From NCBI GenBank assembly GCA_039090855.1, contig CM077011.1:20027001-20091000 (forward strand): 64,000 nucleotides of DNA, in the 5' to 3' direction. Under the pieces are notes generated by a model that saw only the letters and a list, made by a program, of their open reading frames with translations, did no database searches and was not told where the DNA came from. How positions within the stretch are numbered: position 1 is the first letter of the stretch; every line of letters begins with the position of its first letter. The translations under genes were made by a program, and so were the position numbers. This document shows, in pieces, positions 45,090-57,405 of the stretch. Source of the DNA: Macrothele yani (Eukaryota > Arthropoda > Arachnida > Araneae > Macrothelidae).

Positions 45090-45850
45090 GATGTAGCAAG
45101 TATCTTCGCGTGCTCTACTTGGACATTTTTGTGACACTTTGCAAATGGATGTCGTTCGCTTGTATAATAAGGTTTTTACGCAGTGAATCAGATACACATG
45201 CTTACTATAATGAAACACTAAAACAATAGCAACGTTTATTTGTTTTGTTCAAAATAAAACAAATCATTTGAAGAAATCACCCTCTTATACATCGCAGATA
45301 TGCGGCTGCTGTGAGTAAATGAGACTGACTGTTTTCGCACACCCTTCACGGGGTATTCCCATATAGCTTCGCACTTTTACTCAGCAGCACAGAATGAGGG
45401 GAATTGGAGAGCGATCGTATTACATGCCGGAGACAAAGGGTGGAAAAACTTCAATCTGTAGAATATCCAGTGTTTTAAAAGTGAAACGTGACATTTATTT
45501 ACTTGCAAAGCTAAATATATTTTAAAGGAAAAAAATTAATCTTTGGGTAAATTATTTGTTTGTTTTTGTGCGTTTTCGGATTTTTTCATACATTATAACC
45601 ATCAGCTGCAGTACGCCTCTTCTTTACCTGCTCCTCCGCAACTGCGGGGGCTGAGGGGGAGGTAGTTACGCCACAGGAAACAGAATTTCGACCCAATGTC
45701 GGCTCTTCACTAATTGCAATATCTCATTTGAGCCAGCTCTTTACACCCAAGACCGGAGAGTTCAGAAGGCGCTGCTCCCAGACCGCATGAGCATTTTCAC
45801 TGACATTTTAATCATTTTCCTGCCCCAACCTGTTGTACATATCCTGTAAG
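45090..45850. other. spacer
   Basis: No gene or repeat recognised. Confidence 0.4.
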
Positions 45851-45914
45851 TTTCAAGCTAGTACCAACAGTCCTTCATGGTGTTACCACTACTGTATTTT
45901 AAGAATATTATATG

Positions 45915-47540
45915 ATGTAATTTTGACAAAAGTGAAAGATTTCTACTCCAAATTATATGAAAGGGGTGATACCTGTACTCCAGACATCATGAAAGGTACC
46001 ACAGTTCCTCCAGTCCACCCAGCAGAAGTTGCACATGCAATCAAGAACGTGAAGCGGTGAAAAGCTCCAGGAGAAGATGGAATTACTGAAGACATCATAC
46101 AAGAAGCAAGTGGAGAAATCGAAACAGTACTCGCCCAAATTTTCACTCGATGCCTTAATGAAGGGAAGATTCCTGAAGATTGGAACACCGCTACATTGAT
46201 CCTGCTACATAAGAAAGGTGACATTGAGGATCTCGGGAACTACAACCCTATCAGCCTCCTATCAGTGGTTTATAAAATCTTCACTAAATTTCTTTCACAC
46301 CGCTTGAAGGTAACACTGGACATGGCTCAACCGAGAGAACAAGCTGGATTCAGGAGTGGCTACAGCACAATAGATCATATCCACGTACTGAGAGAACTAA
46401 TTGAAAGAGCGAGGGAATATGAACTTCCATTGTGCATGGCTTTTATCGATTATGAAAAAGCCTTTGATTCTGTAAAACCATCAGCAGTTACAATGTCTCT
46501 GAAATCCTGCGGTATTGAAGATGCATACATTAATATTATTAATAACATCTATGAAAATGCAAGTGCAAAGATTCGGCTGTTTGAAAATACAACACACATA
46601 AAAATTGGAAAGGGAGTGAGACAAGGTGACACCATATCTCCGAAGCTCTTTAATGCCACATTGGAGGGTGTCTTTCAGTCGCTGAGCTGGGAAAACAAGG
46701 GGATAATGATTAATGGAGATTATCTAACCCACCTTCGTTTTGCTGATGACGTAGTCATTTTTGCAACTACCCCATCGGAGCTGCAGAGTATGATCCAGGA
46801 ACTTGCTGACAAGAGTAAAGAAGTGGGATTAAAAATGAACTTTCAGAAGACAAAACTGATGTTCAATGCTTTTACAAGAAATGAAGATTTATTGATTGAT
46901 GGAGAAAAAAGCTGGAGATGCACGTACGTTTATCTTGAACAGCAGATATCAAGTGAGGGTCACATTGATGAAGAAAGTAATCGGCGTACAAAACTTGCCT
47001 GGAGAGCTTTTGGAAGAAACAGCATAATTTTCAAGAGCAATATGCCATTATGTCTTAAAAGAAAAGTGTTTGATCAATGCATCCTTCCAGTGCTTACGTA
47101 TGGTGCAGAGACGTGGACCTTAACTAAAAGAGACATACAAAGGCTGCAAACAACTCAAACAAGGATGGAGAGGCCCATGCTTGGTGTAACCAGGAGAGAT
47201 AAGAAGAGGAACTCGTGGATCCGAAAAATGACAAGAGTGGAAGACATCATGATCAGAGTTAAATCCCTGAAATGTCAATGGGCTGGACATACTGCCACAA
47301 GTATGTCCAGCCCATTGACATTTCAATCAAAAATTTCGGCTGTCCATCGCAGATCATCGATGGACAGCCGAAATTTTAGATTGGATTCCAAGGGACAAGA
47401 AAAGACCCAGAAGAAGACCACATGGGAGATGTGTGGATGAAATTCGAAAGTATGCGGGAGTGACATGGAGGAGACTGGCACAAGGCTGACCGTTGTGGAG
47501 GAAACTTGGGGAGACCTTCGTCCAGCAGTGGATTGATAAT
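45915..47540 (+). pseudogene. RTE reverse transcriptase (broken)
   Basis: 45915-46195 encodes KVKDFYSKLYERGDTC and KAPGEDGITEDIIQEA, with one TGA where Trp is expected (46058-46060). The 414-codon frame 46196-47440 follows in the same order: LILLHKKGDIEDLGNYNPIS, FIDYEKAFDSV (first catalytic Asp), GVRQGDTISPKLFN, LRFADDVVIFA (the FADD box, catalytic pair), and VLTYGAETWTL. An inserted pair of hairpins (47268-47377) destroys the part after KCQWAGHTA. WRRLAQG…QQWID closes the protein. The endonuclease domain is absent. Confidence 0.88.
47268..47377. repeat. two adjacent perfect hairpins
   Basis: Hairpin 1 has 26-bp perfect arms (47268-47293 and 47300-47325, loop GCCACA). Hairpin 2 has 20-bp perfect arms (47330-47349 and 47358-47377, loop of 8). 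The outer arms are RTE coding sequence; the inner arms are inverted copies of it. Confidence 0.95.
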
Positions 47541-47721
47541 GGTTGACAATGATGATGATATGATGTAAAGAGTATTCCTTGTTAACGCAGACACATAATT
47601 AAAGTTTAGTAATTCGAGCCTTTCTTTAAACTTACCCCCGGCAGTTACCACACCGGGAAATAAAATTGTGATAATATTAACTTGAATAATGATTATATGT
47701 AAAAGAAAAGACAACTGAACA

Positions 47722-47751
47722 TTTTTTTTTTTTTTGTAGAAACGTTTTATT
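47722..47751 (-). terminator. candidate polyadenylation site
   Basis: On the minus strand AATAAA (47751-47746) is followed after 10 bases by 14 A residues (47735-47722). The genomic A run could also mark the tail of an old retroposed copy. Confidence 0.35.
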
Positions 47752-49864
47752 ACATAATATCAGATTTCTTAAATATTTCAATCTTAAACGCAAAAAGCAA
47801 ACATTACATTTAACAGAAACAGACGCAAATCATGGTCTGCCATTAATATGTGAGTGATTTCATTTAATAAGTGTTGGCGATTTCTTTATTATAGACACCG
47901 AACTTCATCTCAGACAAATAGAAAAGTTCAGCAATATAGTACGACAGTAGAAAGACAAGCAAACATTCGGTTCGGCAGGGAAAAAAATCGGTTTTCTAAG
48001 AGCACTGCTGGTTTTCTTGAACCCACATAAGAAACTTGAAACCTACACATAAATAGCGTTAGATTTGCTTATTTTGGCATGCATCCACTTGATAATTTTG
48101 ATATGTAGTCTACATGCAATGCTTTAAAAACGTAAGAACACTGCTGTGAAATGTCTGAACAAGAGCTTTTGTTTAGATCTCAATGAACACAGGACACTTA
48201 TTTGAATGGGACAGTGATATCAGTTTTCTGCGTCGAAACTACTGATGACATAGGGTAATGAAAAGATCAATCAGAATGAAATGCTTTTCTTTCACTGTTG
48301 CAAAATTTTTCTGCGAGAAATCACAATCAGATTTTTTCTAATAATAATGTTTTGTAACGCATTTCTTTTATCTGTTATCGCGTACCCAAAAGCGCTTAAG
48401 TCGTTTGATGGCACGGGACAAACTATTGACGTACAATAATCTGGGAGCAGTTTTTAATGCATTCGATGATTTTTTTTTTTTAAAGAGGAATGTGTTTGGC
48501 TACTTATGTTTAAAATAATAACATCATCTGTGAGTAACGTATTCTTGGTTGACAAATAATTCACTTTTAAACATGCTATTAAAAATGTGCTTAGCAGTAA
48601 AAAATAATCGTATCAGTTCTTTACTGGCCGGACTATGTGGTTATTCAGTAATAGTACTAAATTATTGTTCACATATCAGCATTTCCTTACAAAACGGTCC
48701 CTCCAACTCAGCGTTCATTGTGATTTTTTTACATAGTCTGTCATTGTGGTTTAAGCGTTAAATTTATTCTTTCCGGGGCATTGTTTAGCTGGTGGGATCG
48801 TACTTTTATTTGGGTTTGGTAACGATAGATGTCGCCATGTGTTCTATTGCTCCAGGTTTGCCCTGCGTTTTTTTTTTTACTCCACCACAAACCTTTCATG
48901 TTTTTCAGAAACAACAACTCTGTTCAAAAAGAGAATAGATAATACGCCGAAATCTCACAAAGTTGATCGGACACAGTGGAGACCCTGCGTTCACACCCTC
49001 GCTATTATTTCCGTACCGGTATTGGCTCCTCACACAGCAGTAAATGACGGAGCTACTGAGGAGTGAGAGTACGAACGTAGCGACATCTAGCATCGTCCAC
49101 AGAAAATTAAAGAAAGTTTTTTTTTTTCACGTAAACACTACCCAATTTTTCTTCCCGTGATGTCCAGAGGCATGCTTTTCTTCACGCTGAAGAAGAAACT
49201 ATATTAACAATTAAGGAAAATTTAGATTGTGTTAGGTATACCATCCATATTTTCTACATACACATGATCCTTGTTAAAGGCATACGCTTAACTAACATAA
49301 AATACTTATTGCCTTATTTTATATGTAGTTTTACATTCTGTAAAATCAATCTTGCTATTTTTTGCCATTCCATTTGTTTAAATTCATGGGTTGCTTAAAC
49401 ACCTAAAGAAAACCAAAATCTGATCAGTAAAAAACGTTTTTTTCCGGATAAATGTCCTCCCTATTAATTTTTGTATCTATGTTCTCCTTCAACAGAATTC
49501 GAAATTCTTCATTGAAATATACATGAATATGTAGTTCGGCTACAATTAGAAATAACAAAAGGTAATACTCCAATAAAATACAATTACGAAATATTTTTAT
49601 ATGCGTTATTTTGCTCTTACGGAAATATTAACATACTCGGATATTCTGCTTTCTCTCAGAAAGAAGATATACTTAGTTTTTCGTATTGTACTACCGAATT
49701 CTTTCTCCTGAAAATTTTCTCTCTTTGAGACGTATTGCTTTATTGAAAAGCTGTTTTAGCAGGGAAAAGTGTCACGTTACTGATTACCATTAGCGGATAA
49801 AAACAATCGAGCCTGCAGTATTACTTTCTTCGTTCGTACGTCCGTCTGCAGTTACGATATTTCC

Positions 49865-49889
49865 ATATATATATATATATATATATATA
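49865..49889. repeat. AT microsatellite
   Basis: A run of about 12 AT dinucleotides. Confidence 0.95.
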
Positions 49890-51532
49890 AATCTGATTCA
49901 AGAAGTATTTTCTTCACGGGATAGCGCATACCGTAAAAAGGAAAATTTGTACACTTCTGAATTTTTGTGATGCGCAGTTTTCTCGGTAGGTAAGGTAAAA
50001 TTAGGCAATTGTTTTGCTTGGAACGTCATTTAAGTACGGTCTGCAAGAACAAAAAAATTGTGTTGTTATATATAGTTATGTGTAAAACTTATCATGAATT
50101 ATTTGTAATGCTCAGCTTTGTATAAGCTGAAAGGTAGTCATTTTTGAGATATTACATAAATTTATATTTGTCGTTACATCTCTGCTTCTGAAAAGAAAAA
50201 ACATCCATTGAAATACCCGAGCTGCGATTGCAAATGAAATACCCCATGTACGTCTGAACCCCTCCAGATGCAGACTCACTGAGTAAATTTAGATACTAGC
50301 GTAATGATATCTACAGTTCTGAAAATTGCTTAAGCATCATCTAGATTTATGCATATTCATTATAAGACTCATATTGTCTTATTTTAGAGGTGAAAAATTT
50401 CCTTCCTAAGAGTACCGTGGTATAATTCGTTACAAAATTCGTGAACACTTTTAGAAACCTGATTTGTGAAATTCTCTTTGCCTCATTTAACTACGACCAA
50501 ATTTTTTTTCTGAGCTCTTTTGATGTATGAAATGAGGAAACTTTTTGGTGGATGGGTTTTAATCTTTTTTTTTTATTAATTTCGAATTCGGCGGTCTGCA
50601 GGTCGAACTTCAGTTCTTTTAATATTGCCTAATTTTACTCAATACCATCCATAGAACTTCTGATTTTCCCACTCAGAGAATCAACGATACAGCTGCATAT
50701 GTTCTTATAAACTTGCATTTTTGAAATGCCAGTTGATTTTACATCTTTGATTAACGTGTGCTGCGATCTCGGTCACCACTTGTAGGAACAACTAGAGAAA
50801 AATCTGCCTTTTGAGTGGCGATAAATTCTGTTTTATTTTTATAAAACTTCTCATCTCACAATTTAAAAAATGGAAGCAGGTTTAAAATGTATAAATGCGT
50901 TTTGTCTTTCAACCAGCGTATCATTTACATATTTGTGAAACGTACATGCTACCAACTCATACATAAACTTTAACTGTCATTGTACGATATGATGTGATTC
51001 ACTTATAACTCCAGTAAGTTAAAAAAAATTATATCCGAACCATATAAAAAGGTGTTTATATTTCGCTCTGGTTAATCGTTGTTTTCACTCTTTTTTAGGT
51101 TCTTACAGGAACTCTTCTTTTTTCAAAAACAATGGATGTTAGGAAACTCTTGAAATTAACTGATGGATAAAATTTTAAGTATATTATTAAACTTAGATAG
51201 TCGGTAATTCCATATTGGACATTACTTTCGAATTGACCTTTCTCTCTGTGAGAGTATGTGTGTAAAGAGTAAGTAATTTTATTGAACGTAATGTTCTGAT
51301 CCCAGTCTAATTTTGTTTTTGCCATGTGGTAACCAAATAAATTGTACATCTTTACTACATAAATTATAAAAAAATACACGTTAGTTCACTTTTGTTTTCA
51401 ATTTATAAAAGACATGCGAAAAACATGCTGGATCAGATAATCTAATCTTGACAAGAAAACATCATTTTTTTCACTCCATTGCTAATGCGCTGTGAATAAT
51501 CACTGCTTTGTTTCATGACTTCCGTGTCTTAG

Positions 51533-51555
51533 CAAACACACACACACACACAACA
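51533..51555. repeat. CA microsatellite
   Basis: A short CA run (about ten dinucleotides). Confidence 0.85.
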
Positions 51556-52512
51556 CATGCGAACAATTATTTAAGAAACAGAATCGTGTTTTAAGATAAA
51601 CCGGAAATTAGTTATTCGTTTCTTTCCACATTCATTTGATTAGAACATGCATCTCCGAAATTCGAGGAAGTTTTAAAGGAAATTTCCGTCAAGTGACGCT
51701 CATATGCTTCGTTCTCCAGTTTTAAAAAATGTGGTGTCACTGTTATATGTATGCTTGATTACAGATAATATGAATGAATAATGACTACAAATATCGAAAT
51801 TTGGATATAATAAGGCATGATGTGAATATTACAGAATGTATATTTTCGCACTCTTCCATGGAGGTTCTCGAAAGAGGCATCTGCAAACGATATTTTACAG
51901 CGCTAATACAAAATGCACTCCGAATCAATTTTTTTGGTTTTCTGAAAAACAAAGAGAGTTGGGTTTGTTTCACTTTATTTCTTGACAGTACGTAATCGAC
52001 GCGTATTTATGTATTCGCTACGCTATAAAGGTCAAATTAATTTTTCCAGTCCTAATTTAAGATGCTCGATTTTGTAAGGTTGATTAAACGTTTTTGATAA
52101 TGGTTAGAGCAACACTTCTGGTCAATATTTACTTTCATTCAAAAACCTATACTGAATAATCTGAAACAAACCATCTTTATCTAGTTCAGCTTCTGTTTCG
52201 AGAAAACACAAACAATAACAAACGGAGAAGGAGTCATTTTTTTGTCCTGAGTTGATTTTTGTCAACAATCTTTTCTTTCACGCAATTTTTTTGCTTGGCA
52301 CGTGGGCAAATGAACCGTCCCTGCACTCGGGAAACCCAGAGGGGTGAAGGCAACACTTTTCAAGTTTGCGTCCATGCGCAGTTTCCTTCGTCCCGGCACT
52401 TCCAGGCTTTCTTCCCAATCGCAACGTCATGTATGTACACACAGACACTCTTCTTTATGTTTCCCAGCTGCTTCATATGCTTCTAACATGAATTTTATTT
52501 ACTTAGAATGTA

Positions 52513-53417
52513 TCACCTTTGATTTTTCTCACGATTCTTGTGGAAAACAATATTTGAAGGATCATCGGCAAGTTCGGGACAAAAGGCAACGTCATGGAAG
52601 TATTCTCCCCGATATCCCGCTGCAGAACCCACGCTAAGGATTTGGTCTTTCTCTTTTTCCGACCACCTCAATGGGCCTCTTTGATTGGAAGATATTATGT
52701 CTCTCTCCTGGGCCCACCTGCGTTCAATGGCTTGCTTTTTGGCATGTCTGAGGAGTCTCTGTCGTTCTTTCTGCGGTGTGGTCCCGTAACGAATGTTGAG
52801 AATGGCATGGTGGGCGTGAATTCGAACATCAACTTGGTGGTGGTTTCCACTGCCACCACTTCCAGATTTAGGAACGGGTTCATCGTCTTCCTGCTTACTC
52901 TCATGCACAGTAGTATTAATTGCAGCATTTCCGAGCCTTTGAAGCTGATTCAGATCGTCGCCAACACGCCAGGTGCTGTCTTTCACAAGATAGAAGACAT
53001 CTTGTCCGTGGTGCACAAGATGAAGGTCTAGGATATGACAGTTGTTGAAAACTGCGGTGAAAACGTCTTTCCGAATTATTTCAGCTCTGGCTGAGGCTCT
53101 GACAATCGCTTTGCCGTTTATCGAGGATACAGTGATGCCCTTTCCAAACGGAACGTTCTGCGTGCTGATCTTAGGCACTGCAACGTCGAAGAGCTGCTCA
53201 CGTTTGACCTTCGATCTTTGGACACTCGTGAGGTGGGCAAATTTCTGAAGTTTCTGCCTCACGGTGCATGTGAGGCCCGATAGAAGAGGCACAGTTGGCA
53301 AATCGAGGAAAAGTGGCTCTGGATCACCTGGGATTGTTGAACGATGGAACACCTGATCAGCTGCCAGATCTACAGCTTCTAGGTTTATACCCTGGTGTCG
53401 TATCCATTCTTTAAGAT
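52513..53417 (-). CDS. Ten-m: teneurin (Ten-m/Odz), last coding exon
   Basis: The minus-strand exon follows a 3' splice site (ATATATCTTGCAG then ATCTTAAAG) and runs 300 codons to TGA at 52515-52513. The first two bases complete a codon begun in the previous exon (phase 1). Teneurins are large type II membrane proteins that act in cell adhesion, axon guidance and synapse matching; the C-terminus is extracellular. The exon covers the region after the YD-repeat shell: LKEWIRHQGINLE, VPFGKGITVSSINGKA, NIRYGTTPQKERQRLL, KKQAIERRWAQER, and the Tox-GHH/TCAP end RWSEKEKDQILSVGSAAGYR, CPELADDPSNIVF. The frame is intact and the spacing matches family members, so this is a live gene. A Gly/Ser- and Asp/Glu-rich insert (KQEDDEPVPKSGSGGSGN) lies mid-exon. 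The other exons lie beyond the window. Confidence 0.93.
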
Positions 53418-54682
53418 CTGCAAGATATATGATTAAACATTAATAAACATTAAATAATCTCACAAGAACGAATTCACATGAAAAGATTCGTAAGTGTTTT
53501 TTTAAAGGTATTCTCCAATGGTGCACGACAAAAATAAAACCTGAATGAATAAAAGTCAAAACATCGAAGAATTTTACCCCGTATATTGTGGTTCTTTTAG
53601 CTTATTTTTTAATAAACGAAGAAGAACCATCATTGATAAATTAAAAATTTCACAGAAAGTACAGGCCTTCACAAAAATTAGAAAAACGGTATTTACAGGA
53701 ATATAGGTATTTTTCAGTGAAAAGAAATAAATAACGTAACTCGGTCTGTTAAAGTAGAGCTCACAAACTTGAGTTCATACTCATAAAAATCACGGGCATT
53801 TGTGAGTAAATATAAATAATCAGAGACACTGTTGTGCGTATATACAACTATTAGGATTCAAGTATGTATGTGACGAGCTGAAGGAAGTAATCTTGATCCA
53901 AAACGTGAATTACAGGTGCAGTGTTTTTTTTCAGCAATTATTATTAACTTATTATAAATGAGGCTTGGAAATAAAAGCGTACTGGTGACAAGTAATTGGA
54001 AAGGTAGGCTTCAAAATAGAATCAACTTCACTTAAGTGTTTCCGAGACCTGAAGAAAAAACAATAAGTAACCCTAAGGTAAAACGTTCATAAAACTGAAA
54101 TAACAAATACAACCAAATTAAAAGCGTTATTTGAAGGAAATTATTAAAATGAAAGAAATAGCAGGTTCCAGGTGCTTACTGATCCAAGTGCAGGATTCAA
54201 AGTAAATATTCTGAATCTAAAAAGTTGTTTCCGGGAAAAGGGGAAAAGTCGTGTTTCTCCTGTCAAATACGGAAAAAAAGAAAAAATACGGAAATCACAA
54301 GTCTAGCAGCCAAAACCAGATACAATAAACTGATTTTGCTTCTTTTTAAGTCACAAAAAAGCAAAAAGCAGTGACACACACGCACAAAGAAAGATAAAAA
54401 GAAATCGATTGCAAGTTTAGCAACGAAAGATATGATTCCAGCTATGTTTTGACCGAAATTAAGCTCAAGCCAAACTTTGAAAAAGGTTAGTTAGTTTTCT
54501 TTGTTTTCAAACTGTTAATTAGAGTATGAAAATATAGCTAGATTAAGAGTTTCCTTTATTGTAGTAAAGTGATGGAATATGCTTTGAAATGAAGAGAATG
54601 TAGATCCAGGTATTTTAACATTTCAGGACAAAATTAATATATTTAAGAAAAAATTAAAAGCTACAATAGAACCTAAATAGTG

Positions 54683-55125
54683 TGTGACATATATTCTAAA
54701 ATAACTTTCATTTTTAGTTTATTTTCCTATGTAAATTTGAGTTTGTTTCCCTTTACACTTTCCAAACTTAACGTGATATCTTCTCTCTCTCTCTCACAAG
54801 AATGAGGTAGGCAACACAATTGTGGTCAGAGTGAGTGACGTATGAATGTGATAAGAACGATAGATAAAAAGGACGATACAGCAGTTGCTCAGTCTGTGTG
54901 TGTAGATTTTCGATAGCTGTTAAGATAAATGTGAAATTTACTACTTGTAGTGGCTATATTGTGGATGTCTTCAATTTGCTGGACCAATAATAGACTATTG
55001 TAAGTTGATTTCTGTTTATATTTCGTCGGACCGTAAAAGCTTAATTAGGGACTATTGCATCGTATTCTCATTTAATTTAACATAGCGTAACGCCAATATC
55101 GCTCAAGAAAAAGGCTTACGTTTTA
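54683..55125 (+). repeat. solo LTR, copy C, 443 bp
   Basis: Starts TGTGACATATATTC and ends GTTTTA; target duplication AGTG at 54679-54682 and 55126-55129. Its first 200 bp are clearly similar to copy B (AACTTTC, CTATGTAAAT.TTGAGTTT, TTAACGT.ATATCTT blocks). A TATA-like AGATAAAAAGGACG lies near 54865, as expected of an LTR promoter. Confidence 0.75.
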
Positions 55126-55598
55126 AGTGATTACAAAGAATTTACGGAAACGAAATGAAAATACAGGTGTATCTCATTCAATTTGGCTATATATAGCGCC
55201 GAATCCTCAAATCACTGTTTATCCTAGAAACACTTTTGTATTGAAAAAAATATTGCATACTTTCAGAAGTGATGTTGCTTCCATCAAATACACTGCTTTG
55301 TGTAATAGAACGTCTTAACAAACCTGAAACTCTACAGACTACGACGTGACTTCAAGTAACTGGTTCGGAAATAGATAGAAAATTTCGGCAGTCAGTGAGG
55401 GGGTTTGGTAGAAGTCCTTTGATATTGTAAAAGGTTACATAACTGCATCCTGCAGATAGTAATTGGAAAAAACTACGGCAGGGTGGAGTACATGAAAGCT
55501 CTATGAGAATTGGAGAGAAAGAAAAACAGCCAATATACAAATGGCACTGTTTAGCTTGCTAATCACTGGAAAACGTTTAACATCCATGTGTTATGCAG

Positions 55599-55928
55599 TA
55601 ACTATTCCAGTCTCATCAACGAATATCTGATAAAGCAGGAGCAGCCCTCTGAGGACAGACGACTGTGCACCCGAAAGAAACCTCACCAAAATAATTTTGA
55701 CAGAAGTTATCAATTATTAGTAGATAGCTTAGTTGTCTTCACTGAAAATGAAGAAATGTTTGACCTCAGTGCTACACTGTATAGAATTGTTATCGACGCT
55801 TATTTCTTCCTTAAAGAGCGAGATTATACAACAATTTGGCACATATTCCTATCAGTAAGTCTCATCTTGTTTCCCAACACTGCCATGTTCACAGTTGCAC
55901 TATATACCTATTCATTTGAAAAAATTGA
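55599..55928 (+). CDS. candidate exon of an unknown membrane protein
   Basis: An open frame of ~110 codons is followed by a perfect splice donor GTGAGT (55929-55934) and preceded by TTATGCAG (weak acceptor, poor pyrimidine tract). The C-terminal half is hydrophobic (LYRIVIDAYFFL, then IWHIFLSVSLILFPNTAMFT), consistent with two membrane segments. The pattern loosely recalls XK-related proteins, but I cannot confirm it. No start codon is in frame at the left edge. It lies antisense within the Ten-m intron, so it could be a nested gene, a pseudogene or chance. Confidence 0.35.
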
Positions 55929-56315
55929 GTGAGTATAGCTGTAATATTTAGTCTTTAAAGCTGATACATCGACCTTCATTCAAACACAAAAAAAAACCAT
56001 ATTGTTTTAAACAAAAATTTATATCTTTAAAATGTATACAAATATCTGAGAAGTGCCAAAAAAATGTGACCGTTAATGTTCAAAGTGTGTGCTGCATTTT
56101 CTCTATCATAACATGAGAACAGTAGTGGAGATGACACTTTCGGATTCAGTGATGGGATTCCTATGATTGTTTCTGCAGAGATAATTAGATTCACGATTGC
56201 AGGACTGGGGTATGGCAGCCGACGCACAAATAGAGTGTCCTTGTTAACAGTAGGTCAGCGCCTGTGAGGCTGTAGTGGGGGAAAGAACATCAATACTGGA
56301 CTATGTTATCTTAAC

Positions 56316-56527
56316 TCTTTTTTTTTTATTGGAGGTTTAACTACCACCGTGAGCAACTCAATGGGCTATAAGCAATCGCCCGTCCGTAATTTAGGGTAAC
56401 TGGTTCCAGGGAAGGGAGAGAGCCAGCGCCTTAAAACAAACACAACATCATGCCTCATCGGGATCCGCACCCCTTTTGGACGAATGATCAGAAGCCATCG
56501 CTTAGACCACTGAGCCACCGGGGCGGC
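56316..56527 (-). mobile_element. SINE1 copy
   Basis: Reverse copy ending CACCGGGGCGGC; target duplication TATCTTAAC at 56307-56315 and 56528-56536. The B box is worn (GGGATCCGCACCCC in place of GGGATTCGAACCC). Confidence 0.88.
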
Positions 56528-56529
56528 TA

Positions 56530-56850
56530 TCTTAACCCTTTAACCGGCTTGAACGAATCAACTCGGGGTTATGAAAATGAGCTGAAATCCGCTCGCACAG
56601 ATATATTCACTGTCTAAGAACAGGACCGAGATCGGTTGGAGCGAGTCAACTTGAGCATGAAAAAGCTTTGATTCCCCCTTTAGCTATGTGATTCAAAATG
56701 GTCTTTAGGGGGATGATTGACACTAGCCCTTTATGACCGATTACCCTTTAAGAGGGTTGTAGCAATGGCGAAGAATCTGAGAAAGAAGAGAAAAGATGTT
56801 GTTTGAATCAATTGTTACTAACCAGTGGTATGATGTCCGCATTATTTCTT
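56530..56850 (+). repeat. unclassified repeat (family X2)
   Basis: Shares CCTTTAACCGGCTTG, CAACTCGGGGTTA, GGGGGATGATTGACACTA and a downstream AACCAGTGGTATGATGTCCG with 43053-43440. The adjacent SINE1 inserted into it, as shown by the TATCTTAAC duplication that continues into this repeat. Confidence 0.6.
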
Positions 56851-57405
56851 GGGAATAAAAAATTTTAAATGCATATCACCAAGCAAAGACTATTGAGATA
56901 CCAATCACAAAGCAAGGACTATTGAGATACCAATCACCAAGGGCTATCACGAAGTAGTAGTGGCATGCCTATCAACGGTGACAAATTCAAGGTCAGAACT
57001 GATCACGGGAGAGGGAGAAACAAATTGTTGTGCGGCAGCTTTCGTAAAACCCGAGTGCTACAATGTTAAACATTTTGTGGTAGGTTACTCCAAAAAGTGG
57101 TGCTACATTAGTTGCACCACTTTCTGAGAAAATGCACGCCATTGTTTGGCGCAAACAAAACCCAACAGCACGGTGAAACCTTGTAGCATAACGTGGTGGT
57201 GATGTGTTGATGTTTTTCTATTAGTGGTTTCAGAGGTTAGGGACCGATCTTTGGTTCCACTATGCAAAAAAATCACACATCCACGCATTCTTGTCTCCAA
57301 GAATGATTCCTTAAAATTTTCCTCTCATTGAATTTTTTTTTAATTTCTCTTTTGAGGCGAACCGAGCGACAAGGAAAACATTTTTTTTCACTTTCTTAAA
57401 CATTC

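Larger units (their letters stand above)
45900..47560 (+). mobile_element. RTE-type LINE, 5'-truncated
   Basis: It starts within the ORF upstream of the reverse transcriptase and ends after a stop in …QQWID at ~47530, followed by the short ATGATGATGATATGATG tail. ATG-rich 3' tails and this C-terminus are typical of RTE elements. Confidence 0.85.
47737..52512 (-). other. element-poor block, candidate Ten-m 3' UTR
   Basis: No transposon, SINE or coding sequence was recognised in about 4.8 kb, in sharp contrast to the rest of the window. It directly follows the Ten-m stop codon on the minus strand and ends at an AATAAA with downstream poly(A). A long 3' UTR is a reasonable inference, not shown. 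An earlier AATAAA lies just after the stop near 52490 and could end the transcript much sooner. Confidence 0.4.

Noticed and set aside
52594..53031. Plus-strand frame over the Ten-m exon
   Set aside because: Antisense shadow of the conserved teneurin coding sequence.
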